Assembly: GCF_964204865.1 (NCBI RefSeq)
Contig: NC_135258.1
Coordinates: forward strand, 8,113,001-8,177,000
Reading direction: 5' to 3'
Length of the DNA: 64,000 nucleotides
Origin: Styela clava
Taxonomy: Eukaryota > Chordata > Ascidiacea > Stolidobranchia > Styelidae
A program made the position numbers and the translations under genes. Below the pieces are notes generated by a model. That model did no database searches. It had not been told where the DNA came from and saw only the letters and a program-made list of their open reading frames with translations. Of the stretch, positions 49,467 to 63,400 are shown piece after piece (the stretch's first letter is position 1; each line of letters opens with the position of its first letter).

Positions 49467-51071
49467 CCACAGAGGCCACATTAACTTTTGAAAAGTATAA
49501 AAGTAATAGCTATATGAATATATAATCGCTTTTAACGAAAAATACAATCTGTAACCATTGACAATTTCAAAGTAATTGGTTCAGTAGTCAATCAGAAAAA
49601 CGATTTTTTCACAAGAAGAAGAAAATTAGAAATACTAACGCGATAATCAACAACAATAAAATAACAAACGACTCATAGGTCCATTTCGTGCCCAATGAAA
49701 CTAATAAAGTATTTTATGAGATCCGCGAAAGCAGGATGTTTTCGATGCGCACGAGAAATAGATGCTGCCCTGCAACTTAGTTACCAATTTTCACCCCATA
49801 AATTTATTTTCAAATTCTCTTGGAAAGCACTTTTATCGGTACCGAGTCGAATTCCAGTAACCGATTTCATAAAACTCATTTGAGAAAACCCAAGACATAA
49901 CCAAATATACGATATTGTCACTGTTTCACTCATTCAGCTGTTTCGTTGCATAAGAGGTGGACGAGTGGATCGAAAATAAAAAGAGAACAAAATATCATTT
50001 CTAATATTTATCCTATTACCCACGAAAATTGCGGTTAAGAATAAACAAAATTGCTAAATAGAATTTAGAATAACTCAGATAAATGCAGTTCGCAAACCAA
50101 AAATTTTTTCACTAGTTGAATAATCTTTCTGAATGAACTGCTGAAAAAGGATTTTGCTATTCGAAGCGTTTGTTGATTAAATGAAAAATTTACAGTGAAT
50201 ACCACATGCATGAAGTCGAAATAAGAAAGCCCTGAGGATTTATACACGATGAAATCAATGTCATGCTTATAGATAAGTGAAGTGCATTTAAGCAAATATT
50301 GGTAGAAACAAAAAACGTGATTTATTGTACTTTTTAGTAAATCCAGAACAGAAATCACACAAGCACATTTGGGAGATAGTTATAATCATGAGAAAAAAAA
50401 TTGTTTCACCCCGTTAAACAAATTTGGAATTTTTTTGGTTAGACCGCTCAAATATAAACTCCCAACAACAGCTACAATTAATTTTATTCCTAGTGTATTT
50501 AATAATACTTTTAAGCAGACAATGGTAAATTTATGTATATGTCTGGCAATATGTTATGCTTCAACATAATAACACGTTCCACAGGTCAGAAGAATCATAC
50601 TGAACAAATTAGAAATTATTTGGTTGAATGGCTTGTAATTCCGAGTAATAACATTTCAAAGCATTTTTGCGTCCAATGAACGCATCATTTAGCTTTGATT
50701 TTTATGCTTGGTTGGCACTGGACACAATACGAATAACTTTTAACATCAAAGATTGTAAAATAAAACTAGTAGATCATTAGTTTTATTTATATTTTATATA
50801 TCCGCTGAAAATTGGCAAGAAATTCATATAATGGTCGTGACTTGCAAAAAATTCTGAGATGGAAGATTCATTCATTCAATCATGGAATAGAAAAAAAATG
50901 GTATTCTGTAGAACCTTCAACATTAATTCAGTGTTTGACAGTAGTCAAAGTACGACTAGATTACGCTGTAATAGTTGCGCGAGACTAACTCCCAATTCTT
51001 TCTCAATGCCTTTGCCCTAGTGGATCCGTATGCATGTAATGCAAGGATGCTGCAGCAGGAATAAAAATACC

Positions 51072-51273
51072 ATAATATGCAATTTAAGAGTCCTGCTGTG
51101 AACTAACACAAATTTATTTCTGTATCGTTTCGTCTGAGCAAAATCATACTTCACCAGACGAGCAGTTTACAACAGTTTAACTGCTTGTCTGAGGAAGTCT
51201 GATTTTGGTCAGACGAAACGTTACAGAAATATATTTGTGTTGGTATGCAGCAGGACTCTTAAATTGCATATTA
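51072..51273. repeat. Fold-back repeat, arms about 95 bases
   Basis: The left arm 'ataatatgcaatttaagag' to 'gtttcgtctgagcaaaatca' returns inverted on the right ending 'ctcttaaattgcatattat'. The loop is about 20 bases around 'acaacagtttaactg'. It lies about 130 bases upstream of the receptor's first exon. Likely a MITE. Confidence 0.75.
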
Positions 51274-51405
51274 TAGTTTATTATTTTTTGAACTTTCAGT
51301 ATGTATGGTTAGTGTAACATTCAATTTCTGTATTTGTTTAGTAAATACAAACTATTTCTACTTTGTTTTTGCTGTTCAATTTCAAATGCCGTTTGTCGGA
51401 AAAAG

Positions 51406-54400
51406 ATGATTGAAATGGACATTATCCATATGATTTTTTGCATTCTGATAATTGAACAATCTGGTATGTATTGTTAATATCAACTTGTAGTTGTCGCAGA
51501 CTTATGCTCACCATTTCTGGTCCTTCGCGACTTCCTGTCAATTGCTATGAAATCTATTACTGTAATCGTGTGATGCATAAAAAAAATTGTTTTGAATTTG
51601 TGTTGTGATTTCTTGTACGACGAAATAAACGTATTGTCTATTGTAGCTGAAATGAAATTATCATTTATAATTATAAACTAATGTTTATCAATTTGAAAAT
51701 ATTTTCTTTCAATAATACACTACCACCTTAGGATTCATGGGAAACTCGTAGCTATCAATATGTTTCCTATTTTTTCGGCAATGTACTAATAACTGTATGA
51801 CGCAAATGATGGTTTTATTTTTTGACAAATTTACGAAAATATGACTTGGTCATCATGGCCTAATATCTTAGCTAATTCATTAATAAATGTACTGACATTA
51901 CATTCTTTATGTTCAGTCACATACCAGCAAAAATATAGAAAAAATGCTCAGCAGAACATACACATTATTCGGCGTCCAGAAGTATGTGTACCAATATGGA
52001 GGTAACTAATTTTGTTCGCCTACTTTACATCAAGTTGTGTAAAGGGACGGAAGCCTATATAGGCAAGGGGTATATTCATTTGGCTAACACGAACAGTCCT
52101 CGAACTCGTGATAGAACTAAAATAAGAAAAATCGGAATAAAATTATGGTCTAACCCTAACAAGGTACACATACTACGGGACCCACTATTGAAATATAGTG
52201 TCGCATATAATAAAATTTAGTAACTAATAATAAATAATTGAATAAAGAAAAATATCTATCATCCTCTAACTCAGATTCTCTGTGCCCGGAAGATAGATTC
52301 GAATGTGTTGACGGCAGCAGGTGCTTAAGATCATATCAATTTTGCGACGGTCGCTACAGTAGTTGCAGGTGCATTTTTTAAATTTTTCATAATGATAAAT
52401 TATAATTTTCTAAATTTTGACGCAAAATTGTTTCGTAATCTTTTATTTTGTTCGAGACCAGATTTTATCCCTCGAAATTGGCAAATTTTTTAACGAACAA
52501 CTTCCGAACCCAAGAATATTTTGTCAGCATGAAACGTTCTACCGAATTTGTTCTTCCTTATCATGAAATAGAGACTCAGGTTAAAAATAAATTTCAATAT
52601 TGAGTGAGGGTTTATCCTCCATGCCCAACAGTATACCGGTGTGTTATACCAGCCCAAAATAAAAATATGCATGAGGTTGTGGTTGGCTTAACAAATTTTA
52701 GAACAAAATTTATTTAAAAAGACATCTACATTTATATGAATCATAGTAATCGGGTATTTCTGCCTCTTTTTAAATTACGTTGATTCGCTTCAACTTGTAT
52801 TCGCCCGATAGGCAATAAATACCTAATTTATCTTGGTTCAAATATATGGAAACCAGAATTTTTATACGTTAAAATATGTTATAGAGATGGAAGTGACGAA
52901 ATACGCCAAGACTATAATTTGAATCAGTCAGGCATTCCATGTCGAAGAGGAAGGTACATCTGCATGTTACCAGCAGAAACAAAAGTCATGCCATCGTTTT
53001 GTGAAGGTAACGATGGTTTAAAACAGTAGTTATTTTATCCGTCACGAACTGTGCATATCCATCGTTTTGTTAAATTCTTGTTGCTGTTGGGGTTTTTTTG
53101 TTGCTATTTAAAAAAAACATTTTTCTCCGCAGCCGTTTTGTAATCGATTTTAAATTTTCATTACCCAAATTTGGAAGTCGGTAAAGTTGTTATTTTTTCA
53201 AATTTCTTTTTTTTGTGACAAGATGTTTTAACAACCATTCTGCCATCGTTACACATTTTGCTGCTTTATACTATAAGTGGCGATGCTTGATTTTCGTGTC
53301 CATATTTGAGCTTGCTCTTTAATCAAGTGCTCAACAAAACGTTCTGAAATTGGGTGTTATTTTGCGACATTCGGGTTGAACATAACTCTGAATAACATAA
53401 CATAATTTTGAAAACATAAAATTCATCACTCAGTTTGCTGAGCGTTCACACACTATAACAAATACGTTTCATCGTAAACTCACTAGAGAGAAAAAAGTCA
53501 CATGTCAGAATTGCGTTGTAATAATAGGGCTTCGGTGAAAAAATGGACGAATTCACCTCGATTTTCGACGGCCAAAAAAAAATGGTCTAGATTTGAAATT
53601 TTTGTCTGAACTGATTCATATAATTTGATATTCGATTTGTAATGCACAATCTTATTTCTTATTTAATTAGAAAATGCAAGTTGCGGAAAAGATGAATTTG
53701 AATGTCGCGATGGATCTGCATGTATCAACGCAATTGGATTCTGCACTTACACTTATAATAATTGCAAGTATGAGTAACTATCGATTAATGGAGAATATTA
53801 TTCGAGCGTTAAAAAACTTGAACCCCTTATTGCATGAAATTCAATTAACTCCGAAAGTTGAGCAGAATTGTGATACATTGCTTTAGTGTATAGTGAAAGG
53901 CATTCGAAGTTTGAGGTTCCAAGTTTGACCACAATTTCCAAATTTACAAACAAAGCTTTGAATCAAACTCTTTTTCAGGCCCATTTCTTTGACTGTATAG
54001 CTTTTGACAAAACATGGAATAAAAAATCCCCAACCAAGATTTTTGGGTGCTTCAGAAGTATGCGCACCAAGATGGCGCACAATCTGAACATGTATGTGTA
54101 CCTTGCTAGGGTCATCAGGTTGTGCGCCATCTTGGTGCGCATATTTCTGGAGCGTCGATTTTTGTAAGATAAAGAAACTCCTATCAAACCTACCCATTTA
54201 TCATTCCTTCTTGATATGATTAAATTATTGTTCTGAAAATAAAAGCAGAGTTTATATTTAAAATGATCCAAAAAGTTGGAATAAGATCGAAAAGTTTCTG
54301 CCGGTTTGCATGGTGACAGTGTACAATGATAATGTCTATAGTAACTTACCTAACCAGGAAAAAGTACCTCCACAAAGAAGTATTTTGCCGTTTTTTGGGG

Positions 54401-57400
54401 GGGGAGGCGTGCTTCGGGTACTCCAGAAGTATGTGCACCAAGATGGCGGTCACCGAATTCGTAAAAGAACTGAAATAAAAAAAATCGGAATAAAATTATG
54501 GCCTAACCCTAACCTGGTACACATACTACGTCCCGGAGTCCGCCATCTTGGTGCACATACTTCTGGAGCGCCGTGCTTTGTATTCGCTGAAATATCACTA
54601 TTATTCCTCAGTTTTTCATTAACACCCATTCATGAAAACATAATAACTTAACACGTAAACGAATAATAACTTGGCACGTAAAACACAACTTACATTGCAA
54701 CAACGGGTGTGTGACTTTCACATATCATTAACAAAAGATCCATAGTTTTACGCATAGGATGGGAGGAAAAAAGAGTTCGAAAATAGGCAACGGGATGAAT
54801 TTCGCAAAAAAGGTTAGAAAATCGCTGGTCCATAGGAATGATGGATACTAATCAGGGACAAAGTAAATCTTATATATATTTATTCTTCTGGTGCTCCCGA
54901 AGTATTTGTACCAAGATGGCGCACAACCTGAACATAGTATGTGTACCAGGTTAAGGATCAGGTTGTGTGTCATGTTGGTACACATACTTACGAAGCGCCA
55001 TTGTTTTTATATAAACTACTGATACACATACTTTTTAAAAGTTTAAGTGTTTATTTTAGAGATGACAGTGACGAAGTAAGACGCGTTGTTGGTTCCAATC
55101 AAACAGGAATTCCATGTCGTCACGGCGCTTATATTTGTATGCTGCCCCCAGATACGAAAGTCGTTCCGTCATTTTGTAGAAGTAAGTGACAAATATGAAT
55201 TGTCTAAACCAGTGGTTCTCAAACGATAGGGCGCGCCTCATAATTGGGCATAGACATTTTTTTGATAAAATACTTGTTAGATTTGATCTTGCCCGCCCTA
55301 TTTTGAACATTTGCATTGTTTTGCATTTTTTATTGTTTAATTATTGCAATTCCATCCACGCATTTTCAACGTGTTTTTCGATTGAAAAACATATTTTCGC
55401 CTTACCATATGTCATGTATAGCTTATTGTTAGCTAGTTATTTTTGAGGTGGGGCGCGAGACTAAAAATTTGACTAAATGTTTGGTCTAAACTACTTCAAA
55501 TTCAACTGAACAAACATTTCAACAATCGATTTTTCTTCCAAAGATGCAACATGTAGTGATAACGAATTCGAATGTTTTGACGGTTCAGGATGCATTGACT
55601 TTGAATCATTCTGCGATACAAATGATGATTGCGTGTGAGTGTTCTGTAAAATAGTTTATTTTACCAAATCATTATTTTATTTTTTCACCATACTTAAAAC
55701 ACTTTATGAATAAACAACACAAAAAAAAAGTAAATCGATACTTTAGGCTGGAGAGAGGCGTGAGACACCATCCAAAGAAAACGGATAACGACTTCGAGCT
55801 TATTCTAAACTAAAGTTTTGTTGTTAGTTTTTATCAAATGGTTATTAATAAATATATTCCCCAGCAGGGGTTCCCAAACCTTTCGTTCAATGTTATGTAT
55901 CCTTTAGAAAATTTGTAGATAGACAAAATAAGGCGTGTGTGTAAACTGCGAAACGAGAACTGGTCGTTACTGTAATTCTAGTTAAACTTTCAAATTGCAA
56001 ACATCAGGCGATAAATATATTTTAGAGCAGATTAGCAGTTATGGAAAGAATAGCCTTATACTTATTCTAAATAATATACCCCATGGAAAGTCAAAATGTA
56101 CCCAGATTTACATATATTAGGAAAAATGTGAGAGAAAAACGCATGCCAGATAACAGTGGATCCATTGAAATGTTTTATTGCATCCTTATTCAAGCCGTCG
56201 TTGAATCAATTTAGTTGATTTTTTGTTTATTCAGCGATAAAAGTGATGAAAGAATAAGTTTGGATCTACACAATGATGAAGATATATTCTGTGATGGTTT
56301 GATGAATGATGAATATGAATCGCAATGCATGCTTCCTAAAAATCACGTGGGAGATGGAATCGTACAATGTGTTGGAGGTCAATCGAATAAAAGCAAATTT
56401 CTTCGAAATTCATCGTTTTTTTATGATGAAATTTATATTTTACGTTATCTGAAACAGGATAATTATATTCTTTTCTCTTTAGAATCGGCCTATCCATAAA
56501 TGGCTAATCTGTGTCATAATTTGGGATTATGGCTAAATTAAATGTATTTTGGGGGGTTCATAGTATTTCACAGTGGTCTGCATGCGAACAAAACCAATTT
56601 CAAAACTCAAAATGTTTGGGTTTAAATTATCCATGCTTGATCCGAGTGTTCTTAACCACGGTGACGTCATCATATTTTTTTATGTATAATTTTTATTTTA
56701 CTACAAGGTCAATTTTATTTGTATGAGTATTTCAAAGATCAAAAATAAACAAAGAATCTGTTGTTATTTGAAAACGGAGTATTTTGAACGCGCGAGCAAC
56801 GTTCTCCAGCTCATAATAAACAAACAAAGATACCAGACAGCACGCGATCAACTACTCACTTATCTTAATATCACTCCACTTCAAAAGCCCACTTTTGGTT
56901 TGAAGGAGACGTAAAGCTCGCCCAAAAGAGAACTCTTTCTCTCGCATATCGATCACGTGTTGATCACAGCGTTAAAAGTGAGAAACTTTTTCTCAAAAAT
57001 TTTTGAAATTTCGCTCTTTTTACGAGCGTATTGTCGGACGCGTTTGCGCTACGTAATGTGGGCGCGTTTTAGTGGGAAGCGACGAAAATAAGCTTTTTAA
57101 AGAGATATAGGGAAATGTACTAGCGTGTTTGGTTAACTATTTATGTCATATTATAAAAGGGGTATAAAAAGTCGATTTGAACCAGCGTATATTAATGGTT
57201 TGTGAAGCTGACGTAAATATTATTCTAAAATAAGTTTTGGAGCTGAAAATCTGCTTCAGTTTTTATTACCGTATATGCGCGCTCCACGAGTCGCACCGAG
57301 TTACATTGCGCATCGTCAATAAATTGATTAGATTGTGGCATCGGACTATAAGGCGCAACCGGTATTGGTACTGGTTTTGAGTGCGGGCTATAAAGTATAA

Positions 57401-60400
57401 AGCCAATTTATACTTTAAGCTCACGATCGATTTTTGAGTAAAGCAAATGGTTGAAGGTGTGTGTTGTGGTTCGTAAAGTGCGGTAAACTACTGAGCTCGT
57501 GTAAAAGTATCAAAATATATTTTTGTATATACCGTCACATAACAAGGCGCTCGGGAAGTATTTGTACCAAGATTACGCACAACTTGAACAATCCTAATCT
57601 GGTACACATACTATTTTCAGGTTGTGCGCCATCCCGGTACACATATCTCGAGAGCACCCATAATAACATACTGTGATTAAAACTTCACATTTGTATTTAG
57701 GGATTGATGAATGTCTGTTGGAGAAAGATCCATCATTATCCAATCCTCGTAGGTAGCTCTAAAATATTATAAGTCGTTACGATATTATCAAAGTAAAATA
57801 TAACAATCATGTATATTTTTAGGTTACATTGACCAGAAGTGCTTTCGTTGTTTTACTAATCATGCAGTTGTATTAAACCGTGAAAAGGTTTGTGACGGAG
57901 TATTTGATTGCGAAGATATGTCTGATGAATGTATTTGTCGAAAACGAGAAATTCCTGCCTTGTGTGAAAGAGTAGAATTTTTAAGCGGTAAGTGTCTTGT
58001 AACCTTATATGGCGCTCCCGAAGTATGTGCACCAAGATGGCGCACAACCTGAACCCTAACCTGGTACACATACTATGTTCAAGTTTTGCGCCATCTTGGT
58101 ACACATACTTCTGGAGCTCCCCTTATATTGTATTCACGTTCCACCAATAAAAAGCATAACCATTTTTTTTGCTCTCCCGTAAAGAATATATCCCACTTGG
58201 ATCGCTAACTACGTTTTAAAAAAGGACCTGACCATATGATTACCTCGAATTATTTGAAATAAATAAATTTCTAAACATAACTTATTTACCACCTAATTAA
58301 TTTATTATAGTAAAATAAAATCTTGGATAAAATTTACCTATGCTTTTTGATTGCACGGTCTGTCTAGTTATACACGAGTTTTGTGAGATGTTGTAATACC
58401 ATTATGTTTTTTTACTGTGTCTATTTTCGAACTCAAAATTGGGAATCAGTAACTGTTTCAAATTGAAGTACATTATAGTCGGAGGAAGGCTTATTAAAGA
58501 TATATAGTAATGAAAGTCGTTAATTTATTAGACATTCTCGTAAACTTTTACTAATATATCCCAGATTGCTTTTTATATTGATGGAGTAATGTTCAGGGAA
58601 CTTCATACGGACTTGTTGTTAATTATATTCATTTGTTTTAGGTTTGGGCAATGTGACAACACCAACTCCAACCTGCACTAATTCTACATATGGTTTAAGA
58701 ATTGTTCCAAAATTATGCGACGGAAAGTGAGTTCAAACATATACTTGAAAATACATTTAGGATAGGATTTACACATTTACCTCGGGGAAAAGAAAACCTA
58801 TTAGACGAAATACTCCGGTCTCTCGTCCGGTTACCAATCCATGTCTGGGTGTCAAATTAGTTAGTCAGTTATTTGCTTAGTTGCATGAATTTGTTGGTGG
58901 GACAAGTCCTAACCGACGAGCGCTTACTTTAACCACCCTATGACGGTGAGGACCCCAGCAATTCCCTCGCACATAATTATCCCCCATGGAATACGAACCC
59001 GCAAAGGTATTTGCGATGGCAAGCGTATTTCTAGTGTCCGGCACGATGTACCACACCACCGACAATAAATATGAATAAATTAATATTCCTTTATAGGATT
59101 GACTGCAACGATTCAAGCGACGAAGAGCATTGTTCAATACGAAATACTTGTCCAGGTCTTGTTACAGTTATAATCTGTTCTTCGTTAATAAAACAAAAAA
59201 ATTCAATTTGACGTGACATTAATTAAAGTGAAAAACTAACAAACTATTTTAATAGTCGAATAGTAAATATTGTGATGAAAAAAATATTCACAGTTTAATA
59301 TAGTTAAGGTCCAGAATCATTATTTATTTAGTAATAAAAGTACCATGAGAAGTAATTAAATTGATTGGTGGATTTACTGAGGTTTGAAGTTTTAGAAAGA
59401 CATGCGATTAGTAAATTTAACATAAATATGTTAATGCTAATATTTTGAACATTATTGGGTGCTCCCGAAGTATGCGAACCAAGATGGCGGACATCGGAAC
59501 GTAACATGGTTAACACTTAACAGGTTAGGGTTAGGCGATAATTTTTTTCCAATTTTCCTTATTTTAGTCCTATTATCAGTTCGAAGACTAGCCAAGAGCC
59601 TCCCGTAGTATTTATACCTAAAATTATGGCCTAATCCTAACCTAGTACACATATTACATTCCGATGTCCGCCATCTTGGTTCGCATACTTCGGGAGCCCC
59701 CATTATTGGAATAGACTCGATATATATTTACATAAAAGATGTAACTGAATTGAAAATTTGAGGGATTCCTTCGCGTGAGAATCTGTAATTCTTTGAAAAC
59801 ACAATTAAAATAATAGTACTGCCAGACCACGAATATAATCAAGAAATCAAAATGTCGTATTCATTAATGGTTTATATATATATATATGAGCGAATTCAAT
59901 ATTAACAGATACCGATTTTGCTTTAACTTCTATAGATAATCCAGAGGGGCTAACGGAAGATGATTTCTGCGGTTATAAATGTCCTTTTACCGAAGGTAAG
60001 TTAAAGAGTTGACTACTTTCGAATTACATAAAAATAACGAAAGAGCGATAAACTAATATATGGACACGAAGACCAAAACAAAGTAGTACGGGTATTCAAT
60101 CTGTCGTAGTAGACTTCCGGTAAAGCAGTCTACATGACTTCGCGCCCAGCCACCAAGTCACAAGGTAATTTCTGGATGACGTCATTGGACACACAAAAAA
60201 AAATTCCTCAAGATAAATTTCTGAAATAAATAAAAGTATTAGCCTTCTAGCGAAAAATACAATCTTCAACTACTGATCATTTCAGAGAAATTTGTCCAGT
60301 AACCAATGAGAAAAAGGTTTTTTTTTCATAAAAAATATAAAAAGAATTTTAACAACATTATAAAAAAACGATCCATATGTCCACACTGTGCCCAATAAAT

Positions 60401-63400
60401 TTGTCGTAGTCAAGTGACAACATATATATCGTTTTTAAGCATGACTTGTTAAATTAAAACAATAAACAATTACAAAGTATCTGGTTTATTTCGGAGCGGA
60501 CAGTTTTAGGGATTTTCAATAAAATTTTCCTTTTCGATTTTCTTCAATTAACATCTTTGTTTTACGTAAATTAAGGTCGGGGGAATTGGGCTACAAGATG
60601 TGATGGCGTTATAGAATGTGAGAATCCTTTGATAGAAGAATGTACAGGGTGTGAAGAACCACCATTGTTCTGTAAATATTTATTGGACTTCCGCGAGTAA
60701 GTTATTTTCACCCTAAAAAGATTTTTCATAAGGTTATTATGTACATTTTGTGTTCAATGTCTGCCATAAATATCATAAAACATAGATCTAGTCACTAATG
60801 TAGATGCTTACAGACTAACTTTGGAAAAAGCAGACGTGCTTGCTTGTAATTTTTATCTTAAGTGCACCCATAGAATAGTTAGTTACTCTTGGTCTCGACA
60901 TGATAAAATGGCTCATCGAAATGCACCTTGAATTCCATGAGCTATTTCGTCACGCAGTGGCAATTAATCGACACTGAACTATACATTTTATGGATGTTGG
61001 TTATATGCTGAGTCAAATCACTTATCTGAATGTTCAGATGTTACTATAGCCTATATCGCGATCACGATGCATTTATACTGTTACAGAGAACATTACTATG
61101 ATTGCCTGATATTTGCTCCTACTGTAAATACATGGTTTAACATCTTTCTTTGTGATGGAAAGGAAGATTGTATCGAACCTCCAGATGAAGTTAACTGCAC
61201 AAAAAAGTTTGTTGTGAAAACACAAAAATTGACTATTTTCTAACTTTTATTCAAATAGTGAATTCATTTTCGTGACCGTTTGCTCCAGACAATGTCATAA
61301 TTAAAACAAAATATTTGCACTGTGCGCAGAGTTTACATAGTCATGTTGAATCCAAACAAATGCTCATAAAATTACTATCAGAAATACATTTGAACCAGTA
61401 GAACGGTTTTCCGGAATCAAAGATTTTTCAGCACAACTTTCATTTCGGACACTGTTAAATTAAATATTTGGATATATGTTCGAATCCTCTTATATTGATG
61501 CACCACTCGTGAAATAGTCGACCTGCAGAATGTTCTTAAAATCGTAATCTAATAAAATTCTGATTTGAAAGATTCTACTGTGTTGGAAAATCACCGATCA
61601 ACATTCCGGAAAACAAAAGATGCGATCGTGTTCAGGTGAAAATTACAGCTCAAAAGAGAGTGACGTTTATGTAGTGAAATTGTTGTCAATATAAAAAAGA
61701 GAACCATGCGCACATAAATGGAGAGGAGATGGCACTGTAGTCCTCTAATCAGCGATAAGTCATGATGTAACAATTGAGAATTTTACAGCCGCTCGGACAC
61801 GCCTTTCGTTTAGACAAATTTTTCAACCATGGCCGCTAGCATATCCTAGTTTTAATGGTTTTTCGTGATACTTGTTAGTTTTTAATTGTATTCCCATAAA
61901 AATAAGTCATGAGTTCATGTTATTTTGTACAGAAACCCGTGTTTCTAGTCTTGTGAAAAGGTAACTAGTATATATGATCCAACTTTCTCAACGCTGTAAC
62001 TAAGTGCACAATAGTATTTGATACTCTAACCCTTGGTAAAAAATACTAACAAAAAAATACAATTCAAAACAAACTTCATATATTTTCATATTCTGATAAG
62101 GACTGTGATGATATGAGCGATGAAGTCAACTGTAGCGCAAAAACCCATTTCTACTGCAAAAATGAGAACAGCGACTTGAAATTTATTGATATTTCACAGG
62201 TAAACAGATATATATGGTACCATCAAAGTAAGCAAGCAATGAAACCTAACTTGTAAAATATATCTTTTTCTCAATTTTGACCCATGAATTGACTTTATTC
62301 GATTTTTGCTGCTCTGTCTCCCGATACTTCTACATGAGGGAACATTGACATATTTGCTATGTGTTAATTCAAAACGGTTAATCCATCACTGCTTGAATAA
62401 CACTAGATTTAAATATTTATTTTCATCGTTCAACAATCAATGTAAATCAATAAACAAGCATAATGAAAAAAAAAACTAACAAACGGAAAACATTGATTGA
62501 CTCATTGCATTTGATGAGGGGACGCGATACTTTTTTGATACATTTTTGAATTCAAGCAGAATGTAAAGCGCAGAAACAGTTTTTTTCGATTAACTAAAAT
62601 TACATATTCATAAAAAGAACAGCAGATTAACAAGAACCCAAAGAATATGACGAAACACCATTATTTATTTCGTATAGATGGAGAATTAGCGATATCGATG
62701 AAGACTATTTCATTATGAAAACTCCTTATATTTTAATGAGTGTGTACTATTTTAGACTTGTGATGGGTTTGATGATTGCTACGGAGGGGTGGACGAAATA
62801 GCATGTCGTAGTGAATGTACCGACAGTGTGTTCGCTAGTGAATTCAACATGATAAAAGAAAATGCTTTTGTAGTAGCAGCCGGTCTAATAAGTAAGTTTT
62901 TTATGCATTCAGTTCACTCATATAAAAATGGGAAAATCTTTTATTATAGCATTTGATTTTCAGGCGTTGCAGCTATATTTGGAAATAGCTTTGTCATGTT
63001 CAAATCCTTGCGTACCATATTTAACTGGAACAATCGCAAAAAAAAGGCAAATCTCAGTGGAAACACAAGGATCAATCGAATACTTATTTTAAACCTTTCT
63101 TTGTCAGATCTACTCGTTGGGGTGAGTAATTCGCTTATGATTGATGTAAATTGAACAAGGTATTGCAAAATTAAAGATGAAATATTGAACTTCGTAAGAC
63201 TCGTAGATTAAATTGAAAAAAAACTTTAAAGTCCGCGAGAAACTTCTTTGTTTTGTTGTTTTTCTCCGTCTCAATCGTTCTGCCGAAGTTGAAGTTGCGT
63301 TTGTTTATTATGCAATTTCTATTCCGCCGTCATATTGCTATTTGATGTCATATTCCGCCTATCATATTGCTAAGTGTGGTATTAATCTCCCGGCGACATC

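Larger units (their letters stand above)
48726..51405. other. Spacer before the receptor gene; nested repeats
   Basis: No gene is supported. About 48980-49140 plus 49470-49700 form one repeat also found at 60060-60420 and interrupted here by a hAT MITE. About 49900-50410 is a worn third copy of the central part of the 42-47 kb duplication. An inverted repeat lies at 51072-51273. The receptor promoter should lie in the last few hundred bases; no core motif is clear. Confidence 0.5.

Noticed and set aside
49126-49491. 121-codon plus-strand frame
   Set aside because: It coincides almost exactly with a hAT MITE and includes its inverted ends, so the open frame is incidental.
51984-52220. 78-codon frame just upstream of the first LDLa exon
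   Set aside because: It is made of MITE sequence shared with other introns and has no phase-compatible donor.
53883-54271. Overlapping frames of about 100 codons on both strands
   Set aside because: They span the palindromic MITE at 54046-54156, which keeps both strands open by symmetry.
58877-59137. Possible tRNA gene at the 'gggttcgtattcc' B-box
   Set aside because: The A-box and a foldable cloverleaf are not visible, and the whole segment repeats elsewhere in the window, which fits a SINE.
62944-63168. Minus-strand frame over the receptor
   Set aside because: Antisense of the helix 1-2 exon, whose plus-strand frame has conserved GPCR motifs.
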